A stretch of 64,000 nucleotides of DNA. Origin: Rostratula benghalensis (Eukaryota; Chordata; Aves; Charadriiformes; Rostratulidae). The stretch is taken from NCBI GenBank assembly GCA_013399305.1, contig VXAI01000180.1, forward strand, positions 1,626,567-1,690,566, written 5' to 3'. Both the position numbers and the translations under genes were made by a program. A model generated the notes under the pieces. It was not told the DNA's origin, made no database searches, and saw nothing but the letters and a program-made list of their open reading frames with translations. Shown here one piece after another: positions 24,212-35,348 of this stretch; the stretch's first letter is position 1, and each line of letters begins with the position of its first letter.

Positions 24212-25762
24212 TTAACCAGTGGTGTTTCTGGTGGCCAAGGCTGGTCCTTTGCCGCTGACGATGTTGTATTACTCGTCTGCCATCATGGATATTTTCAGAC
24301 AAAAGGAAGAGTGGTGGGCAAAGAAAGACTTCTTTCAAGTTCTGTCCTTGTGTTGGATTTGTTTTGCGTTGATTCTAGAGAATGCTGATTAATAGGAATC
24401 ATCTTGTGTTGCTGCACTTGACCAAGGCCTATAATCAGGCACCTACTTCAGCTGCATCTGATTGAGAAATCCCCAGATTGAGCAAAGTACTTACTGTGAG
24501 GAGTCCCCTCTTTGCCAGCCGGGAGGTTGAAACCAGCTGCATTCTGAAATTAAAAAGAAAAAAGAAAGACAGACTCTTTGAAGGCTGCAAACAGCATTTT
24601 TTCCTCTTTTTTTTTTTTTTTTTTTTTTTCTTCTAAGTCAGTCACAAGAAAAGTCTAATAAACATTGAACTAAATACGAGCACTTGGGTCATCCAGATGC
24701 CATTCCTGGGAACTCAGGAACAGACATTAGAGCAGAGGAGACCATTAAACTTCTGTTCTCTCTGTCCTGCTGCGTACCTCAGGACGCAGTATTTTCCAGT
24801 GCCCTACATGGAGCACTAAGCGGCCTGTAGGATGTGCCATAGCGTAGATCAAGAGGACTACCTGTCTCAGGATTTCATTTCTTAAACAAAGTAGGCTCTT
24901 ATCTGAAAATTGTAATTCTTGGATGAAGTTCCTGATGTTCTTAGATGAAGTTCCTAGATGAGGTTCCAGAGCAAAGCAGAAATACCCAACGTTTCCAGTT
25001 GCTCTACTGGTCTTGTTCACCAAGTGGTGTTGGTTTAAATCCTGTGTGTGCAGGCAAGCATCAATGAGCACGTGAGAGATACTGACACTGCCTGTAGCAC
25101 TAACTTCTCCTGCCCGTTCTCTTAGATGCAGTAGTTGCCAGTCTTCAGTCCCGTGGACTAAGATAAGAAGAGAATGATCGTGTGGAAGGTTTAAATGATG
25201 TGTCCAAGGTCATACAAAGGCACTTGTGGCTGTCAGCAATTGGATCTGTGCAGCCTAAATGGTAACAGAGGGCATAAATTAAAGGGCTGGGCTTTGTACA
25301 GTTGGGTTTTGTTTTTTTTTGAGAAAGGAACCCTCAAGCAGTATTGAGAAAGATGGCCATTGCCAGGTTTTTAACTCAGCTTTATTCAAATGGTGCAAAT
25401 GGGTAATATCACACCAGTACTGTTTAAGCAGAATTTCTGGGTATCCATGAACATTTCAAATTCCAGTCTCATACTTAAACTCAGCCTGTTTTATATTATT
25501 GTTATCATCATCATAATCATCACGAGGTTTTACTTTTTCTAAAAAGTCTTCTTATTGCTGTGACCTCTGCCAAAGCTTAAAAAATGAGGCAGGCTTCACC
25601 AGCAAAGGCTTGGGATGGGGACACAGTTTGCTTTCTGGTAGGACAGGACAAATATTTATCTGATCAGCTTGAAGCAATAGCACAGTGGTAGCTAGACCAG
25701 ATCTGACAAAGCACAGTGGAAGAACAGTAGAATTTATATTCTGAATATGAAACTTGCTTAAT
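24212..25762. other. Non-coding stretch, no gene recognised
   Basis: Contains a 23-base T run at 24607-24629 and three imperfect copies of a short 'gatgaagttcct' motif at 24921-24970. Nothing else recognised. Confidence 0.5.
24921..24970. repeat. Short imperfect tandem repeat of 'gatgaagttcct'
   Basis: Three imperfect occurrences with intervening bases: 'gatgaagttcctgatgttc', 'agatgaagttcct', 'agatgaggttcca'. No associated gene. Confidence 0.6.
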
Positions 25763-26072
25763 AATCATAGAATCATAGAATGGTTAGAGTTGGAAGGGAC
25801 TTCAAGATCATCCAGTTCCAACCCCCCTGCCCTGGGCAGGGACACCTCCCACCACACCAGGTCCCTCCAAGCCCCATCCAGCCTGGCCTTGAACCCCTCC
25901 AGGGATGGGGCAGCCACAGCTTCTCTGGGCAACCTCTTCCAGGCTCTCACCACCCTCACAGAAAAGAATTTCTGAGATCTCATGTAAACTTCCCCTTTTT
26001 CAGTTTAAAACCATTACCCCTTGTCATCTGGCTCCACTCACAGATAAAGAGTCCCTTTCCAGCTCTCCAGTG
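25763..26072 (-). mobile_element. CR1 LINE, about 310-bp 3' fragment
   Basis: Minus-strand copy with two terminal octamers at 25763-25780 (aatcatagaatcatagaatgg) and the GGCAGGGACACCTCCCACC block. 5'-truncated near 26072. Same subfamily as the copies at 34756, 49772 and 63245. Confidence 0.94.
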
Positions 26073-27186
26073 AAGTGGAATGAGCTGTGCCATGTTCTGG
26101 CTATGGACTGCTGTGAGTGAAGAACTGTGAGCCCTGGAGATGCCACGGTACACTCCAGGTGTATGTGTTAAGGAAAAGAAGAGTTAGGCAGTTATGTATA
26201 TAGTCCAAGCGTGACAAGAGCTTTTATCACCAGTAGATCGATCCTGTGAGATCCTGAGTGTTATCAGCTCCCAACAGCCGAAAAAAATGAAAATGGACTT
26301 CTAGTGTAGGAGACGAGACAAGGAAATTCTCTACCACCACCTGCCCAAAAAAACTAACCAACCAAAAAAAAAAAAAAAAAAGCAACCCAAAACTCAACCA
26401 ATATCTAGGAGCCTTTTGTTTCAAAGGAATGTCTGTGTTAAAAATGTTAACCTTTCACAATTGGGCATCTCTGCCCTGCGTGTAACATCCCTGCTTTGCA
26501 CACCAGATGAAAGTCACATCCGTGGCTCCATTTGTCTAACAAGCAGTTTTCCTGCAGGCTCCCTAATAACTTACCCTGGGGGGGGGGGGGGGTTGTAGAC
26601 CTTATCTTAGAGTGGAGGAATTACTTTGTTGTGGCTTTGGCGTGCTCTTTGAACAATATTCAAAAACCATCTGAAACCACATTATATAAAGAGGATCCTT
26701 TATGTGAGTCTCGGTGGAGAAAACAAGAGTGAGAAATTTCCCTGTTCCATTTTTGGGCTTTACTGTGTTTCCCAGCCAACAGCTCGGAAGCTGCTGAAGT
26801 CATAGAGCCCAGTAATTAATATGGAAACAAACAAAAGCAAATTGAAAAGACTTGATAACTGCTTTTCAGTGTCCTTATTCACCTGTTCCCCTCATCATTT
26901 AGATGGCTCCCAGACTGGCATGTATTTAAGCGATGCCCTGCTTGCGTTGGTATTTGCCGTACAGATCACAGGATACATTCCTCCTCTGACAGAATAATTG
27001 AATCCTTGTTATTTAATCCCTTTATAGCAAAATGCTTCTACTTCTCCTGCTCTGAGCTCTGCCGTGCTTTTTCCAGCCCTGTCCTGTGAGCTGGCAGGGT
27101 ATGTAAGGTGGTTAGCTGGTGGTGGGGCAGAGTGCTGACCTGCTAGGAGCTGATGCTGATTTTGAGTTGAGTAGAGGTATCGTCTG
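26073..27186. other. Non-coding stretch with poly(A) and poly(G) runs
   Basis: Holds an A run of about 18 at 26364-26381 and a 15-base G run at 26578-26592. The 26760-26960 segment is AT-rich and repeat-free. No gene recognised. Confidence 0.5.
26578..26592. repeat. Poly(G) homopolymer, 15 bases
   Basis: Uninterrupted G run on the plus strand, rare at this length in vertebrate DNA and prone to length errors in sequencing. Can form stacked G structures. Confidence 0.9.
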
Positions 27187-27942
27187 AGCTTCAACGAGGC
27201 CAAGTGTGGGGTCCTGCCTTTCAGTCACCCCAACCCCCTGCAGTGTTACAACCTTGGGGCAGAGTGGCTGGAGCTGCCTGGCAGAAAAGGACCTGGGGGT
27301 GTTGGTGGCCTGTGGGCTGAACAGGAGCCAGCAGTGTGCCCAGGTGGCCAAGAAGGCCACCAGCATCCTGGCCTGGACCAAGAATAGCATGGCCAGCAGG
27401 AGTAGGGAAGTGATGGTGCCTCTGTCCTGGGCACTGGTGAGGCCTCACTTCGAGGGCTGTGTCCAGTTCTGGGCCCCTCACTACTACCAAGAGGACATTG
27501 AGGTGCTGTAACAGCCACCAAACTGGTGAGGGGTCTGGAGAACAAGTCCTGTGAGGAGAGGCTGAGGGATATGGGCATGTTCAGTTTGGAGAAGAGGAGG
27601 CTGAGGGGAGACCTCCTTGCCCTCTCCAACTCCCTGACAGGAGGGTGTAGAGAGGTGGGTGTTGGCTTCTTCTCCCAAGGGAATCAGGACAGGAGCAGAG
27701 GAAATGGTGTGAAGTTGTGGCAGGGGAGGTTCAGGTGAGATCTTAGGAAGAATGACTTGACTGGGAGAGTGTTTCAGGCCCTGGAAGAGCCTGCCCAGGG
27801 AGGTGGTGGAGTCCCCATCCCTGGCACTGGAGAGCATGCTCTAGTGGCTGAGATTGTAGGGGGTTTGTGTGTGTGTGTGGTTGGACTCGATGATCTCAGA
27901 TGTCCTTTCCAACCCTGAAGATTCTATTCTATGATTCTGTGT
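27187..27942 (+). mobile_element. CR1 LINE, about 755 bp, GT-run subfamily
   Basis: Plus-strand copy closely related to the one at 6430-7209, from the last ORF2 codons to two terminal octamers ending 'tctatgattctgtg'. The (GT)n run lies at about 27864-27879. Relative to the 6430 copy it has lost sequence near 27505-27520 and between the 'ccatccctgg' block (about 27822) and the 'gcatgctctagtgg' block. Confidence 0.93.
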
Positions 27943-29231
27943 ATATAATGTAGTTGAACCCTAGGCACTCTTGGGCTCTTGTTCTGAGCCCCGAGTCTCA
28001 GTGATTCAGGGCAGCAGTTACACTCTTGCACTGGTTGAATTGGAAAGTGATACAGATTTACCATGCTGGGTTTCGTGGCCATTTTCAATAGGGCTTGATT
28101 TCTGATTATGGAAGTAGTCTTGTTTTCTACAAAATCCATGGAAAGCTCTGTGAGAATAGTACCAGGGAGGAACAACCTTTGAGTAGCCACCCAAAGGTCC
28201 TGGCAGAAGCCAGTCCTGCTAACTCAGGCTGTCCTAGCCGAGCAACCCAGCCTCTGACCTGAAGAAAGTGGGAGAGAAACCCAAGGTTGGTTCCTCCTTC
28301 CCATCTCCTTTGGGCATGCCTGTAGTTTGGCCAAGCGAGGAAGCCAGGCTTCACATCACCCCCACGTTTCTTTCCTGGGACTTAGCCATAGAATTTGGGT
28401 TGGCTTTTAAAGGCAAATGCACCAAAATCCCGTGTTAAAACTTTTCCCATGCTTGCAAAGAATTTGTTTGTGTTTGCAACAGCAACAGCAGCAGCCATAT
28501 TTCCAAAAAGGAAACCTTTTTTGTTGTTTTTCAGGTTGGGGATGATTGGGGTTTGACTTTTTGTGGGTGGTTTTTTTTTCTGTAGCATTAAATCTCTGTT
28601 TGGCCTTGGCAGGGAAATGCCGTGGTGCTGCTGCTGCTGCTGGCACGAGGCAGAGAGATGGGCTCTTTAGTTTTGACATCTCTTTGGCTTTCTGGCATTC
28701 TGGAGGATCCCCAAGGCCCCGTGGAAACCAGCTGCCTTCCTGCTGCCACAGTTAACGTGCCCGACCCTTGCGGGAGGGGAACGTTTAGGGCGGTGGTGGG
28801 GGAAACATTACAGTATTTTCTTTTGGAAAATTCTGCTATTGACATGCAAAGCAGCAGGGTAACGGCAAAGATGGATTGCAAATTTTGACAGCGCCGACAG
28901 GTAAATATTGGCTTTGTGCAAACAAGTTTCTATAAATAACCCGTCTGCTCCAGAAACTCCCCAGATGGCAGCAGGGCTGCCGGGGTATTGATTTACCCGC
29001 TGTGCTCAGAGCAGAAAAGCACAGCTGTCAGCTTTGCTCTTCTCCTCCTTCCCAGGGTTGCTTCTGCTCCTGCCGAGAGCCTGCGTGCCTCCTTTCGCCA
29101 TTTTTCTTTGGCAAGTGGAGATGGAAGATTAAGAGCCCCCAAAAAAGCAATAATTTGAAAGAAAAAACCTGCCAAAACCAATGAAGGATTAGTGAACGAG
29201 TGCAGAGAGTAACTGCAGAGAATGTTGCATG
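27943..29231. other. Non-coding stretch, no gene recognised
   Basis: Contains small CAG/CTG clusters (28477-28496 and about 28627-28643) and a T run near 28569. The 28540-28990 part is moderately CpG-rich but not an island. No exon recognised. Confidence 0.5.
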
Positions 29232-29557
29232 CGTCCTTCCAGTACATCAAGGGGGCTACAGGAGAGACAGTGAGGGATGAGGATGGAAAGGATGAAGGGT
29301 AATGGTTTTAAACTGAAAGAGGGGAGAATTAGATGAGATCTCAGGAAGAAATTCTGTGCTGTGAGGGTGGTGAAACCCTGGAACAGATTGCCCAGAGAAG
29401 CTGTGGCTGCCCCATCCCTGGAGAGGTTCAAGGCCAGGCTGGATGGGGCTTGGAGGGACCTGGTGTGGTGGGAGGTGTCCCTGCCCAGGGCAGGGGGGTT
29501 GGAACTCCATGATCTTGAAGGTCCCTTCCAACCCAAGTCACTGAATGTATGATTCTA
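29232..29557 (+). mobile_element. CR1 LINE, about 325-bp 3' fragment
   Basis: Plus-strand copy from the 'tccagtac...gggggctacagg' block to the terminal 'gaatgtatgattct'. Same subfamily as 3975-4421. 5'-truncated; no frame. Confidence 0.93.
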
Positions 29558-32231
29558 CACCAAAAGCCAGCAAGAACCTGTCTCTCTTGTTCGGTCACAG
29601 GAGCGGTCTACAGAGGGCCAGGAGACCACGGGGGGCTTGAAGGGCAAGGAGAGCTTATGAGGAAACAATGAAGACTTTCTGCATCATGGGGAGTAACAGA
29701 GGTTAGAGGGGTAGAACCTGGTGCTGTCTTTTGGAAGGACTTGCACGCAAATGGAGGTTCTGCCAAAAATCCCTAGCAGCTGGAGGTACCTTATAAATAA
29801 ACGCCAGCCAAACAGGCAAGTGCTTAAAATTGTCATGATTAGGTTTTTGGCTTCTATGACCCATTTGAGAGCAATCTAAATCTCAGGATTATGCTTTTCA
29901 GAGACAGTAGAGGCAGCCGGTGCTACTGCCGTCTCATTAACAAAAATGTTGATTTACAGGCATAATATCTGAAATTGCTGTTTAAAGGAACATCTTGGAT
30001 AGACTTTATAATCTCAGTTCCCTAAACATGTTTTGCCTGTGGTGCACGTTCACTCCGAGGGCTCAGCAGCAGCAGAGCTGTGCATCTCCTGGGGCAGACA
30101 CAGCGTATGCCATTTGAATGAAGGCTTGGGGGGTTTTGTTTGTTTTGGTTTTGGGGTTTTCTTGCTGGTTTTCTGTCTAATTTCTGTGTAGTTACACAAT
30201 CAGCCCAGACAGTGAAAATTCCTCTGTTGTTATAGCTAAAGCTGCATCAGGGATTTTGCCCAGAATTACTGGGTGTAACTGGTTGGTGACAGTTTGTCTT
30301 CTCTGGTGGCTTTGGGCTTTTTTTTTTTCTTCCTTTTTTTGGGGTTTGGTTTTTTTGATTGGTTTGGTTTTGGGTTTGTTTTGTGTTGAGTTTTGTTTTG
30401 GGTTGGGGTTTTTTTTTGTTGGTATTTTTTGTTAGCTTGCATAACCAAAGTGGCAAAAAAACAAGAAGTGGAGCTCTGACCTGGTTTGCAATCGACGGTT
30501 GTCTTGGCTTGAGGTTGGTTTTAATTTACTTACTCATCTTGTGGACTTTTAAAACGTTTGGGTGGTGCCAGCTGGATTTCAGTTTTCCTCCTGAACTTGC
30601 TGTGAACCCCGCAGGAGAGTTCCTCTTGGTGCTTGCTCTTATTGAGACCTTTAAGTGCTTGCCAGGCTAGAGGCCTGGATGGGTTCATGTGTCCTTTTCC
30701 TGTCGGAGTTTGGAATGGTCACAGGAGAAGACAATTCAATCAACAAAAAGTATAAATGGAGAGTCGCGGGGCTTGCGTAAGGTTCAAACTTGACGCGATT
30801 CCGTCTGGGTTCTGGCAGTGGGAAATGAGAGTTGCCAAGTGAGAAGGGGTTTTCCCAAGATTCCAAAGATCATTTGGGGGAGAAGAACGCGAAAAGACAG
30901 GGGTGTATAAAGGACTGTGGAAATACCTTAGAGTTTTTTGAGGTAACTGGTATTACTTCATTATTCAAAGTAATTGCTAGACAAAATGTGTCATTCATAA
31001 GCAGTAAGGCCTAAGGAGTTGTCAGGAGGCGACTTCTCTCTGAGTTACAGGATGTTACTGGGCTGAGGAAGCTAGATGCTAGGCAGTTCTGGAAGGGCTG
31101 CACGTCTGTATCTGTTGACTTTGTGGGTTTTTTTAAGTATTGAGTAAGGTATATTGTGTATTTTGTAGAAAAAGTTCCATGGTTCCGTCCGAAGCTGTTC
31201 TTCTTCCATCCTCAATTTCTGCCTTGGTTTGCTGAAGCAACAGAGGGAAGGAATCTTGAGTTTCTGAGCTGAAGGACAATTAATTCATGAAGAGAAGGAC
31301 AGGTCAACACCCTGGCTTTGTCTCTGTGTGTAGGGGTGTGCTGTTGCCCACTGAGGTTGTAGCTGAGCCCCATGCAGCTCATACTGATGCTAAGATGCCA
31401 CCATGTCCCACTACCAACCTTCTCCAGAGCTTTGGGGATTCAGATGCTGCGTTCTTCATCCTTCAAAGCTGGACACCTGTGATGGGGTACGTGAACTACA
31501 GCCTGCTCTGGATACGGTGTACTAAAGGCTTCAGTGCTGAAGGCGTTTAGATTTTTCTCTCTGGTGTTACCTAAATGTATTGCTTTAATATAAAGACCTA
31601 ATCTCAGTCTGTCCCTGGAATCAGAGCCTGCTGTCTCTGTTTCAGAATTCGAAATCTCATTTCTGGTGTCACGGATTCAACGGAGGAATGAAATACCAAT
31701 TTGTGTCTGCTCAGAGCAGGAGTGAGGGGAGGGAGAAATAGGCATCCTGTGAGAGTGTAATGCAATGTGATGTCAGTTCCCACTGCCTCGTGCTGCTTAG
31801 GGGTTTAGTGACCTGTGAGATACCGCTTCCTTTCTCTCTCATTTGAAGTACAGCTCGCCACATTTTCATTGTACACCGTTATTGCGGTCTTTTTTTTCCT
31901 TAAACCTGACCTGGGGGAAGAGAGGGAAGAGTTATTTGTTCAAAGAAAGGAACATCAAAGTATTCCCAGCAGCCAGTCAAAACTTCAGCTGCTGTTAATT
32001 CTAATAATTCTGTGGTTGGTGATGTGCACTGTTTACATGGCTCTGGCTCAGGATATTCATGGATAATTGCAGACTTCTCTGAAATCTTTTTATTTTTCCT
32101 TCTTTTTGTTTTTTATTTATTTATTTAGGAGATCTGTTTGTGTTTTCTAATAGATGTCTGTCAACAATACAGACCCAGCTATGTTGGATGCAGTGTTATC
32201 ATAAAAGCTATACCAGGGATCATTTGAAGTT
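29558..32231. other. Non-coding stretch with a G/T-only tract
   Basis: Includes the G/T strand-asymmetric low-complexity tract at 30318-30430 and a smaller one at about 30128-30165, plus a TTTA run at about 32108-32128. The 29860-30110 segment is repeat-free and could be a conserved non-coding element. No gene recognised. Confidence 0.5.
30318..30430. repeat. G/T-rich low-complexity tract
   Basis: About 110 bases almost wholly of T and G on the plus strand, with only two or three C and few A, in irregular units such as GGTTTGGTTTTGGG. It is not a regular TTAGGG array. Frames across it give artificial low-complexity peptides on both strands. Confidence 0.85.
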
Positions 32232-32632
32232 ACAGAATCACAAGATCACAGAATGCTATGGGGTTGGAAGGGACCTCTGGAGATCATCCAGTCCAAACCC
32301 CCTGCAAAAGCAGGTCTCACCCAGAGCAGGTTGCACAGGAACGTGTCCAGGCAGGTTTGGAATGTCTCCAGAGAAGGAGACTCCACCACCTCTCTGGGCA
32401 GCCCCTGCCAGGGCTCTGCCACCCTCAAAGTGAAGAAGTCCCTCCTCATGTTGAGACGGAAATTCTGATGTTCCAGTTTGTGCCCAGTCCTTCTTCTCCT
32501 GGTCCCATCCTCCTGACACCCACCCTTGAAGTATTTCTAGGTGTTGATTGCACCCCCCCTCAGTCTTTTGTTCAGACTAAAAAGACCCAAGTCCCTTAGC
32601 CCTTCCTCATCAGAGAAGTGCTCCAGGCCCCT
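32232..32632 (-). mobile_element. CR1 LINE, about 400-bp 3' fragment
   Basis: Minus-strand copy: 3' terminus at 32232 ('acagaatcacaagatcac'), then the 'ggagatcatccagtcc' block, the 'tcctgacacccacccttg' block and a truncation near 32632 in 'gtgctccaggcccc'. Same subfamily as 18233-18562. Confidence 0.93.
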
Positions 32633-33088
32633 ACAACAGCAAAGTAACAGCAAAGTTACAGGAGCCTCAGAAACGTTGGACAAGAGCATTAAATGAAATT
32701 AAAAGGTAGAAAGTGATCCTCTACACTGGATGTAGTCACCTAAAGAATCTAAAAAACTGGATCATAATCTATGTGCCTATGGTAATGCAGTTGATAAGAT
32801 TTTAAAGTAGGGCCATTGGTTTTTTTCAAGATTATGTTCCTTTTGTTAAGTCACTAAAGTTGCTTCTAGTTTGTGACTGTGAGGTCAGAATAACTAACCG
32901 AAGGAAAAAGTGGATCATTTTCATTGTGGTTAATAAGCCAAACTCATGATTTATCTAAATCCCCGATTTGGAAAAAAACACCCCAAAACCAAAAGCCCCA
33001 CAAATACTCTTCATTGATACTGTGAGCCAGCTCATGGCACGAACAAGCATTTAAGTTGCTGTGTGTGCTCAGCAGTGACATGTATGGC
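32633..33088. other. Non-coding stretch, no gene recognised
   Basis: AT-rich unique-looking sequence between two CR1 copies; nothing else seen. Confidence 0.5.
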
Positions 33089-33342
33089 CACAAGTTGTGC
33101 TGGGGGAAATTTAGATGAGATGTCAGGAGGAACTTTTTCTCCCCAAGAGTGGTGAGGCACTGGAAGGGCCTGCCCAGGGAGAGGTGGTGGAGTCACCGTC
33201 CCTGGGGGTGCTCAAGAAGGGTCTGGACGAGGTGCTACGAGACATGATTTAGTGTTTCAGTGGGTAGTGTTGGTGACAGGAGGAGGGTTGGGCTGGATGA
33301 TCCTGTAGGTCCTTTCCAACCTTGTGTTTCTGTGATTCTATG
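33089..33342 (+). mobile_element. CR1 LINE, about 250 bp, divergent subfamily
   Basis: Plus-strand copy with 'ggtggtggagtcaccgtccctgg', 'gctcaagaagggtctggac', 'ggttgggctggatgatcctg' and the terminal 'tgtttctgtgattctatg'. The 3' body differs from the other CR1s here, marking a separate subfamily. Confidence 0.9.
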
Positions 33343-34755
33343 TATACACGTTAGCAACAGCCCTGTACACCCTCTCTCGTATTTTCCTGGGATAATGAGT
33401 TTTCACGTCTCTCTGTCAAAACATGTCATGCGTTACGGCAAGCTCATGTTTTCCTGGGTTAATCACTCATCTGCCCGTGTATTGGTAAATATGTTGCCAT
33501 GGGCACTGGAAGAGCAGAACTGAGAGATGAGCTTTCGCCTGGTTGGAGCTGAAAAATGCCTATTTTTACTTTGGCTACCCTCCTTGCTCAATCACAAATG
33601 AGGGTAAGCCGGTGAAGAAGCATGTTCCACCGCCTCTTTAAAATTTAATTATAGAAACGGTTTTTTTCCGATCTGCTTCTCGGTGTGCAGATAATATTTA
33701 CTATCCACTCATCACTTGTAGCGTTTGGACAAAGCTCTGGGGTTTTGGTGGTGGTTTTTGTTGTTGTTGGTGGTGGTGGTGAGCTTCATGTTGCTTCACC
33801 AGATCGTTTGACAAAGCACAGTCTCCTGGGTGTGATCAGCAAGGAGAAATCACAGACCTTTCTTCACTCCCAGCACCAACACCCATTTTGGGTATTGCCG
33901 AGTTCCCTTCTGTAGCATTTAATCCCTTCCCTAAAGCACCCAGTGCTTCCAGAATGCTGCATATATTAACTTAGTTGTGCAGATTTAAATCGCAGACAGA
34001 CTCTTGGCCTTTATCTGCTTTTTTTTCCTCCCCCCCCCCGAAAGAAAGAAGATTAAACTCTCGAAATGGAACACGATGATGGTTTATTTTGTTAGTTTGC
34101 ACGGTGATGAGTCTTTGACCTACATCCTGTGCTCTTGCCCTATATCTGGATAACGAATGACAGACCTCTTTTTGACATCATTTTTTGTCTTTTTTTCTAT
34201 ACGCAAGGGCAGTACCAAGGTACAAATCTTCACCTGAATCCTAATAAAATCCGAAAGAAGAAAACACCGAAGAAAAGATACAGACACGATGTAATGATAT
34301 GTAAAGTTATTTGGAAAGTACATAAAGGGCAAATATGGAGCTTTCTTTTAATTCTTTTGAGTTTTTAACCTAATATGAGTTTGTGGACAAGATAATGCAA
34401 CTAGGAGTAGGATCCTGCAGTCTGTGTCTGTCTCGCAGGGTGTTTTTATGCAATTTGAGCTGTTACCCAATAGTCCTCAGAAGGTGACTTTCTTGGGGTA
34501 CTCCAGGAAGTCAGGATAAGTCTCTATGCCCGAGTTTCAGCCTATGACTGTTCTGAGAACTCTAATCATCATCAAGAAATGCATGTGAAAACATAGGCAC
34601 CGCGCTCCTATGTGATGGCCTTTCTTTCCCTGGTGGTGGAGCTGTATTGATGTCTTGAGAAAAGTGCTCACAGCCTCTGTGAATGCTGATGGTCTTCACA
34701 GTTCAGTAGGAGAATATAAGCTCTGTAGGACTCAGTGGCACAGTTTACCCCGCTA
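33343..34755. other. Non-coding stretch, no gene recognised
   Basis: Has a GTT/GGT trinucleotide tract near 33738-33781 and a C run near 34032. Otherwise featureless at this resolution. Confidence 0.5.
33738..33781. repeat. GTT/GGT low-complexity tract
   Basis: Imperfect trinucleotide run on the plus strand, with five GGT-type units at its end (translating to Val/Gly runs). Confidence 0.8.
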
Positions 34756-35348
34756 ATCATAGAATCACAGAATGGTTAGAGTTGGAAGGGACCTCAAGAT
34801 CATGGAGTTCCAAGCCCCCTGCCCTGGGCAGGGACACCTCCCACCACACCAGGTCCCTCCAAGCCCCATCCAGCCTGGCCTTGAACCCCTCCAGGGATGG
34901 GGCAGCCACAGCTTCCCTGGGCAACCTCTTCCAGGCTCTCACCACACTCACACCAAAGAATTTCTTCCTGAGATCTCAACTAAATTTCCCCTCTTTCAAT
35001 TTAAAGCAGTTACCCCTTCTCCTATCACTCCCCTCCCTGACAAAGAGTTAATTCCCTGCTCTTCTGTAGGCCCCCTTCAGATCCTGGAAGGCTGCTCTGA
35101 GGTCTCCATGGAGCCTTCTCTTCTCCAGGCTGAACAACCCCATCTCTCTCAGCCTGTCCTCATAGGAGAGGTGCTCTATTCTTCTGATCATCTTCCTGGC
35201 CTCCTCTGGACCTGTTCCAACAGGTCCATGACCTTTCTATGTTGAGGACTCCAGAGCTGGACACAGTCCTCCAGGTGGGGTCTCACCAGAGCAGATGTGT
35301 AGAGTCACCTCCCATGACCTTCTTTTGATGCAGCCTAGGATGTTGGCT
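34756..35348 (-). mobile_element. CR1 LINE, about 590 bp
   Basis: Minus-strand copy, 3' end with two octamers at 34756-34774, then the GGCAGGGACACCTCCCACC block. Continues to the 'ccaggtggggtctcaccagagcag' block before truncation. Nearly identical in its 3' part to 25763 and 63245. Confidence 0.94.

Noticed and set aside
30318..30430. Interstitial telomere repeat
   Set aside because: The tract is G/T-rich but lacks regular TTAGGG units.
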